From Trachythela sp. YZ-2020 (lineage: Eukaryota > Cnidaria > Anthozoa > Malacalcyonacea > Clavulariidae): a DNA stretch of 64,000 nucleotides. The stretch is from the NCBI GenBank assembly GCA_016169945.1, contig JADLSH010000218.1:186001-250000 (forward strand), read 5' to 3'. Under the pieces are notes generated by a model that did not search any database, was not told the DNA's origin, and was given only the letters and a program-made list of their open reading frames with translations. The first letter of the stretch is position 1, and every line of letters starts with the position of its first letter. The position numbers were made by a program, and so were the translations under genes. This document shows, piece after piece, positions 12,760 through 23,326 of the stretch.

Positions 12760-12845
12760 AGCGCGTTCCTTTCACCAGTATAGTTAAGCCCAGTTGGACT
12801 GGTTTAGTACTCGGATGGGTGGCCATCTGGGAGTGGCCTTGTTTT
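12760..12845 (+). repeat. 5S rRNA-derived fragment / SINE head
   Basis: The stretch TGGTTTAGTACTCGGATGGG followed by TGGCCATCTGGGAGTGGCC matches the 3' half of animal 5S rRNA, including the internal control region (IE element and C box). TTAAGCCC just upstream corresponds to the A-box region. The 5' third of 5S is absent; instead TGTGGTTAGCGCGTT resembles a tRNA A box. This is therefore a 5S pseudogene or the pol III promoter head of a SINE3-type element rather than a functional 5S gene. Confidence 0.6.
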
Positions 12846-13094
12846 CGAGCTTGGGCCATGTGAGTTGGGGAAAGTTGGCCATGTTGGCCAGTTGGCCAAT
12901 TATAAAACTATTAACTATGGCCTTATCTATAAGATGGAAAAACAATGCCTTGCATCACCTATAGCACTTCCTAGCTACATTGTTGGCTGTAAGAATTTGA
13001 TTGGACCTGTTTTACACATATTTACCATTATCATGACAATTAACATACCTGAGTCTATATACATGTGAATCTATATAAGAAATTACGTATACGA

Positions 13095-13290
13095 ATGGTG
13101 TTCTTTTTGTTTTTGGCACGAGGATTACCAGTTGACCAAAACGAGAAAGAAGAGTCACCGCAATCCATTTATATGGTAAGCTAAATTCAGCATCATCAAT
13201 AATAATGTTAAATTTTTAATGAAAAGTTCCAAAGCTGGCACGAGGAAGATGAGTCATCGCAATCCATTTATAGGAAGTTAAATTTAGCAT
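13095..13290 (+). repeat. short duplicated segment, partly repeated at 14225
   Basis: GGCACGAGGATTACCAG and TCACCGCAATCCATTTATA recur about 105 bp later in slightly changed form. The preceding AATAATGTTAAA...TTAATGAAA.GTTCCAAAG.GGCACG block also recurs at about 14228-14285. This is a local set of diverged direct repeats of unknown origin. Confidence 0.5.
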
Positions 13291-13310
13291 CAATAACTAG
13301 AAATACATTC

Positions 13311-13410
13311 ATGCAGTAGAACCAAACAATTATTCTCCCGAACACCCCAAAAGTTATTGTAACATGAAGTAGTTAATTGATTACCGTAACCATGGTAACA
13401 CGCAAGCGAA
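13311..13410 (+). repeat. dispersed repeat shared with 58720-58800
   Basis: CCCAAAAGTTATTGTAACATGAAGTA followed by ATTGATTACCGTAACCATGGTAA has a clear counterpart at about 58730-58795. This is a dispersed noncoding repeat of unidentified class. Confidence 0.45.
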
Positions 13411-14129
13411 CACTGTATTTCTTTTCTTTTCTGTACAAACTGGTAAAATAGTGATAAGATTTTTACTTTTAACAACAAAATTACCAATTGCCCAACTATA
13501 TAAAGTAGGTATGTTATTTTGTTCTTGCTCTACTGTAAAATTCAATCTTAGACGTCTCACAAAACGTTTCGAAATTGTCATAAAACTTCAACTGTTTTTT
13601 GAACAGTATCTTTATACTATGAAGTTTTTTAGATAAAATATGTTGTTTCTTTTCTATATAACGCATTTGAATTAATACTAAAACAATTTTTAAGATTAGT
13701 CAATTTTCTGTTGACCAAACTATAGTGCATTGGCATTGACGGCAAAACTGCAAAATAAACACTTGCCCGTTTAAAACGCTTTAAAACTCGAAAATCCTGT
13801 CCTTTCTCGGCCTTTCGACAGATTTCTTTTCTTATTGACTTTAGTAAATGAAAGTCCTCTAGAAAAATTTCATTTATCTTGTTTTGGAGACTTAATATTA
13901 AATAATTTTCTGAATTAACATGTCCCGACTCCAGAGTACAATTTTGAAAAAAGTTTCATATAAATGCCAAAAATAAAATGCCAAAATGGCAGTTATTTTT
14001 CTGATGTATACATATAAAAACAAAATCGTTGTCTTAGCCAATCATGATGTTGCTAGTTACCAGTTTTCTCCCGGCTTTTACTCGGCATGCGCATAACTTA
14101 AAAAACCGTCCAGTCCATGACAAAAAAAA

Positions 14130-14330
14130 ATGGCGGACGACTTTGCATTCCACAATGTCTTCACATACCCGGGTGTAAATATCCGAGCGGAATTAGTACC
14201 ATCGCACGGCGCTTCGCGCCGGCTCGGGAATAATGTTAAAATTGTTAATGAAAGGTTCCAAAGTGGGCACGGGGATTACCAGATTTGGCTGATCACAAGG
14301 GGAAAGCAAATTTGGAACGGGAAGTTATAA
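14130..14330 (+). other. short open frame beginning MADDFAFHN
   Basis: An ATG preceded by a poly(A) run opens a 66-codon frame. The second half overlaps the dispersed repeat described at 13095, so it is probably not a gene. No family recognised. Confidence 0.15.
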
Positions 14331-14456
14331 TGCGTCCGTTCTCCTTGCTGTTTTTGCCATGATCGTCGATCTCTGTATACTGGCAAACGATGCTTGCTTA
14401 GGCCAAGATCCTTGTCTCCACTAATGTAAAGTTTTGCCATCTCATTAAGTGCTGAG

Positions 14457-16053
14457 TCACACTGAATGACAGGCGGAAGCTATCAATCTACTTTCGCACG
14501 ATTCATAAGCATCCGGGTGCTCTGTCCACCATCTATTTCTTGCTTGTCCACCACCCTGTAGAACGACTCTGCAACCGCCTCTTTTCCACTCTTCGCATAA
14601 AATATATAAAAAATAAGACAAAATTCCTGGCCGACATTGGAGTAAAACCACGAATCCGTGTATAGAGCTTTAATTACAGTTCCCTTGTCGAAAAGGACTT
14701 CCATCTTCTCGTCATTTCTCAGCTCCACTTCGAAGACCTCTGAAATTGTCGTGGTGTGCCCTCCAGGAACTTTGTCACGATCACACCTTCTGGGACGACC
14801 AGGTCTGTCAAAGAGAAATCTCTGTTATCTTTGATGGTGATCTTTTTGAAGAATTTGCAGACGTGTGTGGAAAACATATCACCCCAGACGACGGCAATCA
14901 GGACTTTCTTCAGACGCCAAAATACAGTGGACGACAACTCGCTGCCTATCTCCAAATTCTTGTCGCAGATGTGCGGCATCTGTGAGACGTAGTTAACACA
15001 TCGTCGAAACTCGTGTGCCCCATGCTTGGAGAACTCCTTGTTGTCCACTTGGATGCTGTCGTCGGATCGTGTTCCACACAATCCAACCAATAGTCGGCAA
15101 CGTCAAAGCATTTGGATAGCAATCGGTTGAGATTAGAGAAGCTATTTTTGTAGCATTCGTCCAGCTTGTCAATCACATTTCTTGCAAGCTTCTTCGAATC
15201 GTCAACGCTGTTGTGTAATTCTCGTGCATTCCAATTTACTGGCAGTACATCATCGCCCCCCACCAATAACAAACCACCCCAACACAAGTTCACTATTACC
15301 ATAGCGCTGCTCCCGAATTTCGTTGATTTTCGTGTTCAGTCTAGGCAGCAGGATTGTCTTTGGATACCTCGACAATAAACGTTCCATCTGTTTTTTACCA
15401 AAGGAATATGTGAGCACAACTTCCAGCCAAGATACCATTCTGCAGCCTAAGGATAACCAAGAGCCACAACAAATTGAGGACGTCCAGCAAGTCATGGACA
15501 AAGTCTTGACCACACAACTTTTAACCAACCTCTTCGCGATTGTCATGGTCTTTGAAGGTCTCGATGTACACTTTCAAACTGTGTGCGAGGTTCTTCAGTG
15601 ACAAGTAGCTGGAGCTCATAAATCGCTGATGAGCATAGGAGTTGGTCACCCGAAATGGAAGCTTGAGATCCTTTGCCGTGTGATGCGCTACGCTGTGCAT
15701 CTTACCGTGGCTGAAAAGTTGGTTGTAAAGTGCCATTCTCTTCAGCAGACGATCGACAAAACTCGAATCTTTAACCTTTCTTTGCAAGGGAGGCCATCTT
15801 GCAATAGACGCATGATAGGCTCGTTCATGCCAGCAATAAATGGTTTGTTAAGGTATTGGTCATCCATCACTCTTCCTTGCATTTGCAGAAGGCGATCGTC
15901 CTTTAACCCAACATGCTCTGCCAGGTCTTTGAATATAGCGGCTTCTAAAGCATCACCTATACCACCAGGCGCATCAGCGTTCGTATATACCTCCCTAGCG
16001 TCCAAGATGAAGTTGTAGAAGATCCTTAGTGCAAACACGTAGGTCTTTAACAT
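14457..16053 (-). pseudogene. decayed large gene, unrecognised (probably transposon-associated)
   Basis: Six minus-strand frames overlap in order from 16053 down to 14457: 16053-15742, 15787-15521, 15546-15250, 15302-14946, 15090-14719 and 14728-14457. Together they read as one diverged protein of about 500 residues interrupted by frameshifts. Coherent stretches include YNQLFSHGKMHSVAHHTAKD, RFMSSSYLSLKNLAHSLKVY, ELSSTVFWRLKKVLIAVVWG and FYAKSGKEAVAESFYRVVDK. The base composition is more balanced than its flanks. No catalytic motif is visible to me. It resembles the large uncharacterised proteins that multiply in invertebrate genomes with transposons, but I cannot name the family. The start is not determined; coding may begin above 16053. 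Confidence 0.55.
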
Positions 16054-16666
16054 CGACGATTCCCCGGGCTTATGAGCATCCGAATATAGTAAGCAAATAC
16101 GATGGAATACATACTTTCCAGCGTTTCGTTTGACTGAGCATCAAATGGAAATGACGTTGGTGCAGGATTTCTCGAGGTCATGGCATGCTCAGCATTTCAT
16201 GCGGTCGAGGCATAGATGTATATCTGGTTTATTAAAGCAACATCTAGCAGTCATTAGGACTGAATTACATGTTCTTAGTATACAACAAAGTCAATGAAAA
16301 AATATAAACAAGTTTACATATTATGTGTGAGTATAAAAGTAGTGCATGTAAAATTTGGAGATTTTCTATATTACAATATTCATATTATAAAAGTCTAGAC
16401 TGTGTTTACCAGCCTGGGAAATTCTTGGAAATTTTTGAAATGCTTTAGATAACCAAAATATACAGTTTACTTTGCGTCAAAGTGGGTTGCCATAGTTACA
16501 GAGCACCTGAGACTTTAAAGTCCCGACAAGCAGTATAGGCCTATATAAATGTCAAAGGTGTAAAAGCAATTTAATCATTTTAGTCAATCTATATGAGCAT
16601 AACATGAGGTAAATAAGTAATTTAAGTAATTTTAAAGTTCTAAGTTCAATTTTCTAATTGTTCAAG

Positions 16667-18240
16667 TTATACCAGTTTGGAAAAGATTATTTGGGCATTT
16701 ACAACTGTCCGGTCAATGATTCCAAAAAAGATCCTGTGCTACCACTTCTTCGATTTCCGGCTAAGGCCTTGAACGGCGCACAACATATCAGCTTTGTCAA
16801 CTCCTCCCATATACTTATTGTCGTCAACAATAGCAACAGGGCAGGAGAATTGATGCTTTGAGCCATCTTTCTGGGTTCTTTTGACCGATGATATATCTGT
16901 TGCATGAAAGTTCGACAGAACAAAGACTGGCTTGTTGTCTTGCCACTTGAACAGGACAAGCTCATCCTTTGACATTCGATGATCAGACTCCCCTCGATCC
17001 AGAACATCCTCCATTCCCATAGCCAATGCTTTCCGGTTCGTTCGGACAGTACCAGCAGCATGAACACCATGTTCCTTGAGGTACTCCATCAAGGGAACAG
17101 AAGTGAAGTAATTTTCAAAATATACTTCGTGATTCTTATTGACCAAATCAGCAGTCATGGTTCGTACAACTTGCTCACCGAGACCGAACTTGTTACCTGC
17201 ATAATCTTCCACTGCAGAAGATTCGTTCAGATCGGTAACTTTGCCCTGGTGCACATCAAACTTGCTGATGTATCCATCCATGTCAGCTCGTACCCACAAT
17301 TTGTAGCCACGCTTGATGGGTTTCATGGGGTTGTACTGCTTTATGGAATGCCTTCCTTTGAACAAAATCATGCTCTCGTCGATGCTCAACTTGTGCGACA
17401 CATTGTACAGTTTGAAATACTTATCATTCATCGCATCGATTAGTGAGCGAATCTTGTACAACTTGTCCTGGTTACCATCAGGAAGGGCTGAGTTGTCATT
17501 CACATGCAAGTTTGACAGGATCTGGCCAAATCTATTCCGTGTCATTACCGCAGAAACAAAAGGAACACTCAAATCTTGGTCATTGTTCCAATAGTAAGTC
17601 GAGGATGGTAGCTTGTGGTATGACATAACCATATTCATCCCAAGAAAGCCATAAAATTCTTCTCGGGTTATTGGTTGGACAGATCGCTGCTTTTGGATGA
17701 TGTACAAATTTGACTCAAACAGGATTTTGTCAATGATGTCATTGTCAAAAAACTGTAAGAACACATCGGCTGGTGTGTGGCAATTAGCAAAGTGTTCCAT
17801 GACAGGGCCTTCTGGAAAGTTAAATGAATTGTTTTCCAGTGGCTTATTAATCTTTTGCCAATAGCACTTTGCAATTTCAACTAACTTCCTTACATGTGGC
17901 ACACTCAGCTTCTCCTTTGCCTTTTCTGAGCTGGCGAGGAGGATTTCTTGCAAATGTTTGATATTATCTGCCGATAACGGATAGGCAAGATAATTTTCCA
18001 ACAGACACCTGACGAGACTCCTTTACGAGTTACTTTCCTCTTTGATTTGGGAATTTCTGGCTCGGGACATGTCTCGCTCATATCAATTTCATCCCCAAAT
18101 GGTATAAATTCATCATCAACATCCTCATCAGAAGATGACTCGTTGGTGTCGCCTTGGTTGTCATCTGGAATATCATCCCACATTTCCTGTACATCATCAA
18201 CATTGAAACGTTTCGACCTTGTAAATTGGCAAAATAACAA
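16667..18240 (-). pseudogene. piggyBac-type transposase, inactivated
   Basis: DDE transposase (DDE_Tnp_1_7 family) for TTAA-specific cut-and-paste. An acidic N-terminal part lies in one frame (18240-17905: SSSDEDVDDEFIPFGDE) and the main domain in another (18001-16739), so a frameshift separates them near 17990. The catalytic domain shows LSIDESMILFKGRHSIKQY (first Asp) and NKYMGGVDKADM (third/fourth Asp). The second Asp block reads VYFENYFTSVPLM, where the family has D-N-x-F-T-S: the catalytic Asp is Glu. At 16739 a TAG replaces a sense codon in SKKW(*)HRIFFGIIDRTVVNAQ. The frame then stays open to 16667. The C-terminal cysteine-rich domain is absent. Three independent lesions argue for a dead copy. 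Confidence 0.88.
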
Positions 18241-18887
18241 GCTGTATCTAAAAGTTTAGAAAAAATCTTTAGATGTTATTCCCAGTCAAACAATGAAGAC
18301 AAAACTATATTGACAAATTTGGGCAAAATCCAGCATATAATGCCATATATTATAATGCAAAACAATACAAAGCAAATAGAATACACCAGAAAACTTTCTT
18401 ATCAATTGATTACAAATAAAGAGAAATTAGAAGGCTCAAATGTACTTAAAATCGAAGGTTTGGTCAATTAAGGCAAGGCAGGTTTAGACAACAAAGGTGG
18501 TCAATATAGCCTGTCGGAACTTGTAAGTCCCAAACGAAAAATCGCTATTTTTTAACATCAATTTGGTTTATGTACTAAAAAAATACTACAGAACTATTTC
18601 AGACAACGTAATAGATATATAGAAAAATTCCCAAGCCTCAAAACATACGCTAAGATTATAAAAATTGATAAAGAAAACTCACCTATTTCACATGTGTGTT
18701 GTTTTGATGATCGCCATTTTGAAAATATGATGAAACTGCATGACTAATCATAATTTATTCAAATTCGGTCCCAGATCCTTGCTATAAACACACTATTGAT
18801 ACACAGAAGTCCCTACATGTATTTTCGTACCCTAGCATATCCCTCTGAGTACTTTTTCAAATAGGACTTTAAAGTCCCGTCGGTAAA

Positions 18888-18898
18888 CAAAGGGTTAA
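18888..18898 (-). repeat. piggyBac terminus with TTAA target site
   Basis: The minus strand reads TTAA followed by CCCTTTG and, 10 bp further in, a palindromic GGGACTTTAAAGTCC. TTAA-CCC is the hallmark of piggyBac ends and lies about 650 bp upstream of the transposase frame. A related GACTTTAAAGTCCCGACAA sits at 16512-16530 beyond the 3' end of the gene, but I could not find a matching second terminus. Confidence 0.6.
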
Positions 18899-19147
18899 GA
18901 AAGTTAAAATTATGTTGATATTTTTTTAAAAGAATTTACTTGTAATGATTTTTGGACAGTTTGGAAGATCGTGGTATCGTCGGCAATTTCCACATTGCGG
19001 AAGAATGATCTTCTGGTAAAGTTACATAATTTATCATTGCCAACAACCAAATTGTCGTGGATCAACAGATTTTAACAACGTTCGTTAAAGTTCTTTCTCA
19101 ATTACCAAGCTTTCAGCTATCTTTGATAAGGTCGACGGGTGCATTCC

Positions 19148-20263
19148 CTATAGGGCCGAATTGAAGGGATAGAAACAATTTGATTGTTTTAACAACAATT
19201 TGATTGTTTTAACCAATCCGTTTTTACAGTGTATGAAAAATAGGAAAGAACCCGCCTGCCCGACTTTTGGCAAAACGAATATTGATGCATAAGGTTTTGC
19301 TCTCGTATGGGTTCGATTGTGCGCGTCCAAACTCTGGCGGTGGCGAAATCTTTTTGCTCTGTGGTGGTTGGCAACGTGCCTTTTAAAATTTCGTTTTGTG
19401 CGAAATTCTTTCCCGCAAGGCTCGCACAAGTGCCTATTGCCTTCTGTGTGTTGTACTCCATAGTGTCTTCGTAAAGCAGTTCGTTTGGTAAACTCTTTTT
19501 GGCAGGTGCGACAGTGGTAAGCCATCTTGCGTTGTGATTTATTGAATTAATTCACCTGTATTTATAGTGTTTTGCAAGCCTAAGGGGATCCAAATTCTTG
19601 AGTTATGATTGGTCAAACTTAGTCAGTCTGAGTAAGCATAGCGTAGAATAAGAATATTGATGAAATGTGTTGACTAACCATTGTCCAAACAGTTAGACTT
19701 ACAATTAAAATCGCTAAATATAGATCCCACGCATGGAATCCTTACCATTATAAAAGCTTTTCTTTGTTTAGAGAAGTATTTAATCACTTCTTCGGCAATT
19801 CGGAGCGTGTCTTCCTGAACTTCTTCCTCGACCGTTTCATAGGGTAGCTCCACCGTCTCGTTGTTAATATAATGGGCCACTACAGTCAGTAGAACATGAA
19901 GAACGCAAGAAAGCCTATAAGTATATAGTTAATAATTAATGCACTTAATAAATTGGCTGAATCTGCATGAATGATTGAGAAAAAGGTATTAATAGTATTA
20001 ATCATAAGCTGCTCCATATAATTTTCAGAATCATATATTTTACAATGTAGTCGATCTTTAGCTCATACAATTATAGTCACTTTCAATGATAGACATAGAT
20101 GTCCTACCTGATACATTGTCTTCACAAATACTGTCAGTTTCCCACTGGGCATTCATTTTATCCGACAACGCGTTTGAAAAACGTATGTAGGCTTTCTTGG
20201 CGTTGTCCGAATAGCGATATTCAAACCCATTCTCGTGAATTCGATAAATCGTCTTGTAGATAT
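19148..20263 (-). CDS. C2H2 zinc-finger protein gene model (3 exons, partial)
   Basis: Three minus-strand exons join in phase: 20263-20108 (acceptor CTAG, donor GTAGGA), 19879-19746 (acceptor CTGTAG, donor GTAAGG) and 19525-19148 (acceptor GCAAG). Exon A encodes a 50-residue segment (IYKTIYRIHENGFEYRYSDN...). Exon B is an acidic helix-rich segment (YETVEEEVQEDTLRIAEEVI). Exon C has two intact C2H2 fingers (YHCRTCQKEF...H.GVQH and HLCEPCGKEF...HVANHH) and a third lacking its Cys half (KRFRHRQSLDAHNRTHTR). After that the frame loses finger character and stops at 19148. The protein is probably a nuclear DNA-binding factor. The 5' end is missing (exon A starts mid-codon). The broken third finger suggests either a truncated paralogue or a decaying gene. 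Exon C alone could also begin at its own ATG. Confidence 0.5.
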
Positions 20264-20539
20264 CTAGTTATTTTATAGGGTTGTATATATAGCGTAGGAA
20301 CCTTTACTGCATGGTCAACTGATGTAATTGTGCAGTAGTGTGTTTTCGTTAGATAGATAGATTTCATGTTATGAACCTATGTAGCCTCGTATCCTGGAGT
20401 TTAAGAGGAAATTGGAAAGAGAAAAACCGCTCTCCGCTTCACCGAATAGTAAAAAAAAACACGATAAGAGTAGTGGTATTTCACCGGCGGATTGCTCATG
20501 CCACTTATTCTACACCTCTCATGTTTTTTCACAGAGTCA

Positions 20540-20577
<38 letters not shown>

Positions 20578-20629
20578 GTTGCTGCCAAGCCCCTTTCCCT
20601 TGGCTGTGGTTTCGGTAGATAGGGACAGT

Positions 20630-20687
<58 letters not shown>

Positions 20688-20769
20688 GATGATAATTTAT
20701 TGATGTCAATAATTTACATTTAGGCCCATATGGGGCCTTCTCATAAAATAGTCAATAACAAAATTGTAA

Positions 20770-23168
20770 CATAAGCTAGTCGATACAACTATATTCCTGC
20801 TCTTGAGTATAACAGTTCTCTAAATGTTGATTTAGTAAAGCTTACATAAGTACAATAACCTTTCTCCATTACGCAAGTACTAAGCAAAGATATAAATTGA
20901 TCAGAGAAGCCTAGATAATCTTTCAACGAGCTATAAGATGGTGGTGCAAGTGCGCCTCTCCAATTGAAAGTAATAGAGAACATAATCACACTCGCAGCAC
21001 CACTAAGGTGCCCAACCCAGTTGCAGACATGCTGCGTACGCTAATATTCGACCTTGTTCGCGTGATCCACATATAAGTTAGCATTAGATGTTGTGGCGAT
21101 CGTTCCTGGCAGAAAATGTTTTTGGACAGACCTGCAAAATGTGACCCAAGGATCCAATCCTCACACACGAGTCCCAATTTGCACTCCTCCCAGGACGGCC
21201 TCTAGCCATCCGAGCTGCTGTTTGAAATAGATTACCCATGACCTTAACCGCACCGATGTAGATTGGTCACCCATTTATAAAGGAGAGGGAATTGCGAACA
21301 GCTCTTCAGACCACAACCATCCACAGAAGAGTGCAAACCTTTTGCTTAGACCCTATTCAAGCCCCTCTTATCACACACAGGCGATTCTGCCACAAATTTG
21401 GGGATAGAGACCTTACGGACCATGTCTGCAACAAATGAAAATCCAGCAACGGCAGCAATAGCTGGGTCATCGGAAGACAACAGCTTCTTAAGCCTTCTCT
21501 TGGACATGAGGGAATGGCATTTTTAAAAACTGCCACTACAAGGCCACCATCCCGAACAGGTGCATGTATAAAGTAGCTTGAAGTATCGTTAGGCAACTTT
21601 AACCAACTCCTTACAGCATCTCTAATTTTAACATCTAGAAATTTGAGAAGCTTGTTTCTTCCCCCAGATAGTACCAGTTGATGGTAAAGAGATGGCACTA
21701 TATGCTGCTTAAGAATGTACAGTCGTTGCTGATGCTTAAGAATGGAGGTGCAACACCCATTCTACTTGCTGCAATAATAATTGATCAATGCGACACAGAA
21801 TCAAACGCCTTCTTAATATCAAGAAAGACGACATTCAAAGGCTTGTTGTTCTTTGTGTGGTAGTCTAATATATAAAGTTTTCCCCTTACCCATGACCTGA
21901 ACGAAAGGCTTTTTGCCTGACAGAAAAGGACAGCTGAGAACCATGACTTTGATCCATCAATTTATGGAAGCACCTGATCACAAGATCTGGCATTGTTATC
22001 GGCCTATGTTTAGGTGGTGTTATATCCTCAAGATCTTTAGGTGTTGGCACTGATACACCCATGCAGGAACTGGTCGGAGAATACCTCGCCAGTAAACCAT
22101 AGGTTGTACCGCGCTCTAAGATCTTCTCGACGTAGTTGTTTGAATTTCTTTAACACCATACCATCTGGTCCAGGTGCTCCTTCCTTCATACTGGCGATGG
22201 TGTTATTCAGCTCTTCCATTAAGACTGGCTCAGCTATACCCCACTGCACCGGTCCTACCGGGGTCGGTGTACGTTCATCTTCCACCGATTCATGTTCAAA
22301 TATCCCCCGCCAAAAGGGTTCTTGGTCTGAGAGCTAGCCCCGCCCATGCTGGTGATTATCTCCCATTCAGAACCTCCCGGGCACAATGGGACTTATTCCG
22401 CCTGAACAAGTTTTGAACCTTTGCATATGCCGCTTTCGTTCTACCAGAGGCGTTCAATTGAGGGCCAGAATTTTTTTTATCTTTTCACAGGCAATCGCCT
22501 TCGCTTTTCATACAAACTAGCCAACCAAATTTCATAGTCATTGATTGCCGCTTAGTATTTTCAGACAGGCAGTAAGGGGAAACATTATCGACGTCTACTG
22601 GGGAACAAAATTGAATCCTCTTCAACTCAACACTCATCTCTTCACTCCAAATCCCAAAGGCCTCATCCTGTGGTATTTCCACAGTTGGACTACCTTCCAA
22701 AGGAACTGGCTCTGGTATCTCACATTGGTCAGTATCCCTTACTTCGGCTCGCAACTCATTCAAAATCACATGATACTTCACATTAGTCTTTTTCCTTGCT
22801 GCTTTGACAGCATCGAACGTTCTGTAAGGTAATACTTTAACCAACTCCTTGTTCAGATTGGCGACACCGAGTTTGGTTAGCCTAATATCCTCCCTAGCAA
22901 GCAGAACCAGCTCCTCCTTCTCCCAGCGTGCTCTTGAGCGTGGGGCCGGCACATTCTCATTGTGATACACTTCTTCATGCATCCTTCGCATATGTGTGCT
23001 CAATCCAGCTTTGCTTTTATAAGCTTTTCTGCAGATCTTACAAACATGCAGATTTTCACTATCCAGACCACCGGTTGAAAAAGTGTCCGCAGATGCTGCA
23101 CCTGCAGCACCACTTATTTCATTTAGTTCAGTCATTCCGACACAGCCTATTTGGAAAATAATTGCCAA
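20770..23168 (-). mobile_element. R2-clade-like non-LTR retrotransposon, degenerate
   Basis: A minus-strand element carrying the R2-type order of domains in many frames. At 23168-22485 are a C2H2 finger (HVCKICRKAYKSKAGLSTHM) and a Myb-like segment (RWEKEELVLLARED). At about 22440-22300 is the linker NLFRRNKSHCAREVLNG. At 22285-22037 the RT begins with KEGAPGPDGM. At about 21840-21790 is motif A, VVFLDIKKAFDSVSH. At 21698-21357 is the thumb, RDAVRSWLKLPNDTSSYFIHAPVRDGG. At about 21180-21090 is the zinc-knuckle region C-x4-GSLGHILQVCP, with its second Cys lost. The catalytic YADD block is missing, apparently by deletion between motif A and the thumb. The endonuclease part below 21.0 kb is barely readable. 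No 28S rDNA is seen around it. Confidence 0.8.
22485..23168 (-). pseudogene. R2-like ORF N-terminus: C2H2 finger + Myb domain
   Basis: The longest intact frame of the degenerate R2-like element (227 codons). The C2H2 finger C-x2-C-x12-H-x4-H (HVCKICRKAYKSKAGLSTHM) and the Myb-like helix set after RARWEKEEL form the DNA-binding region that R2-clade proteins use to recognise the target site. The frame ends in-frame at 22485, before the RT linker, so it is a broken ORF rather than a separate gene. Confidence 0.75.
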
Positions 23169-23199
23169 ATGTTTGCAGGTAAGTTAGGAAGTTCACGAT

Positions 23200-23291
23200 T
23201 GCATAAAATTTTCACAACGTGTTATTTTGCAGTGAACTTCTCAGGGACAACCACGAGAATGTCTACCTGCATCTGCCCCCAAGATGGTCAT

Positions 23292-23326
<35 letters not shown>

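Noticed and set aside
12760..12845. Functional 5S rRNA gene
   Set aside because: The 5' third of 5S rRNA is missing and the helix I partners cannot form.
16500..16535. Second piggyBac terminus at GACTTTAAAGTCCCGACAA
   Set aside because: No TTAA-CCC arrangement next to it and the orientation does not mirror the 18888-18898 end; the core is palindromic, so similarity is weak evidence.
16979..17443. 154-codon plus-strand open frame
   Set aside because: Antisense shadow of the piggyBac transposase frame; no independent features.
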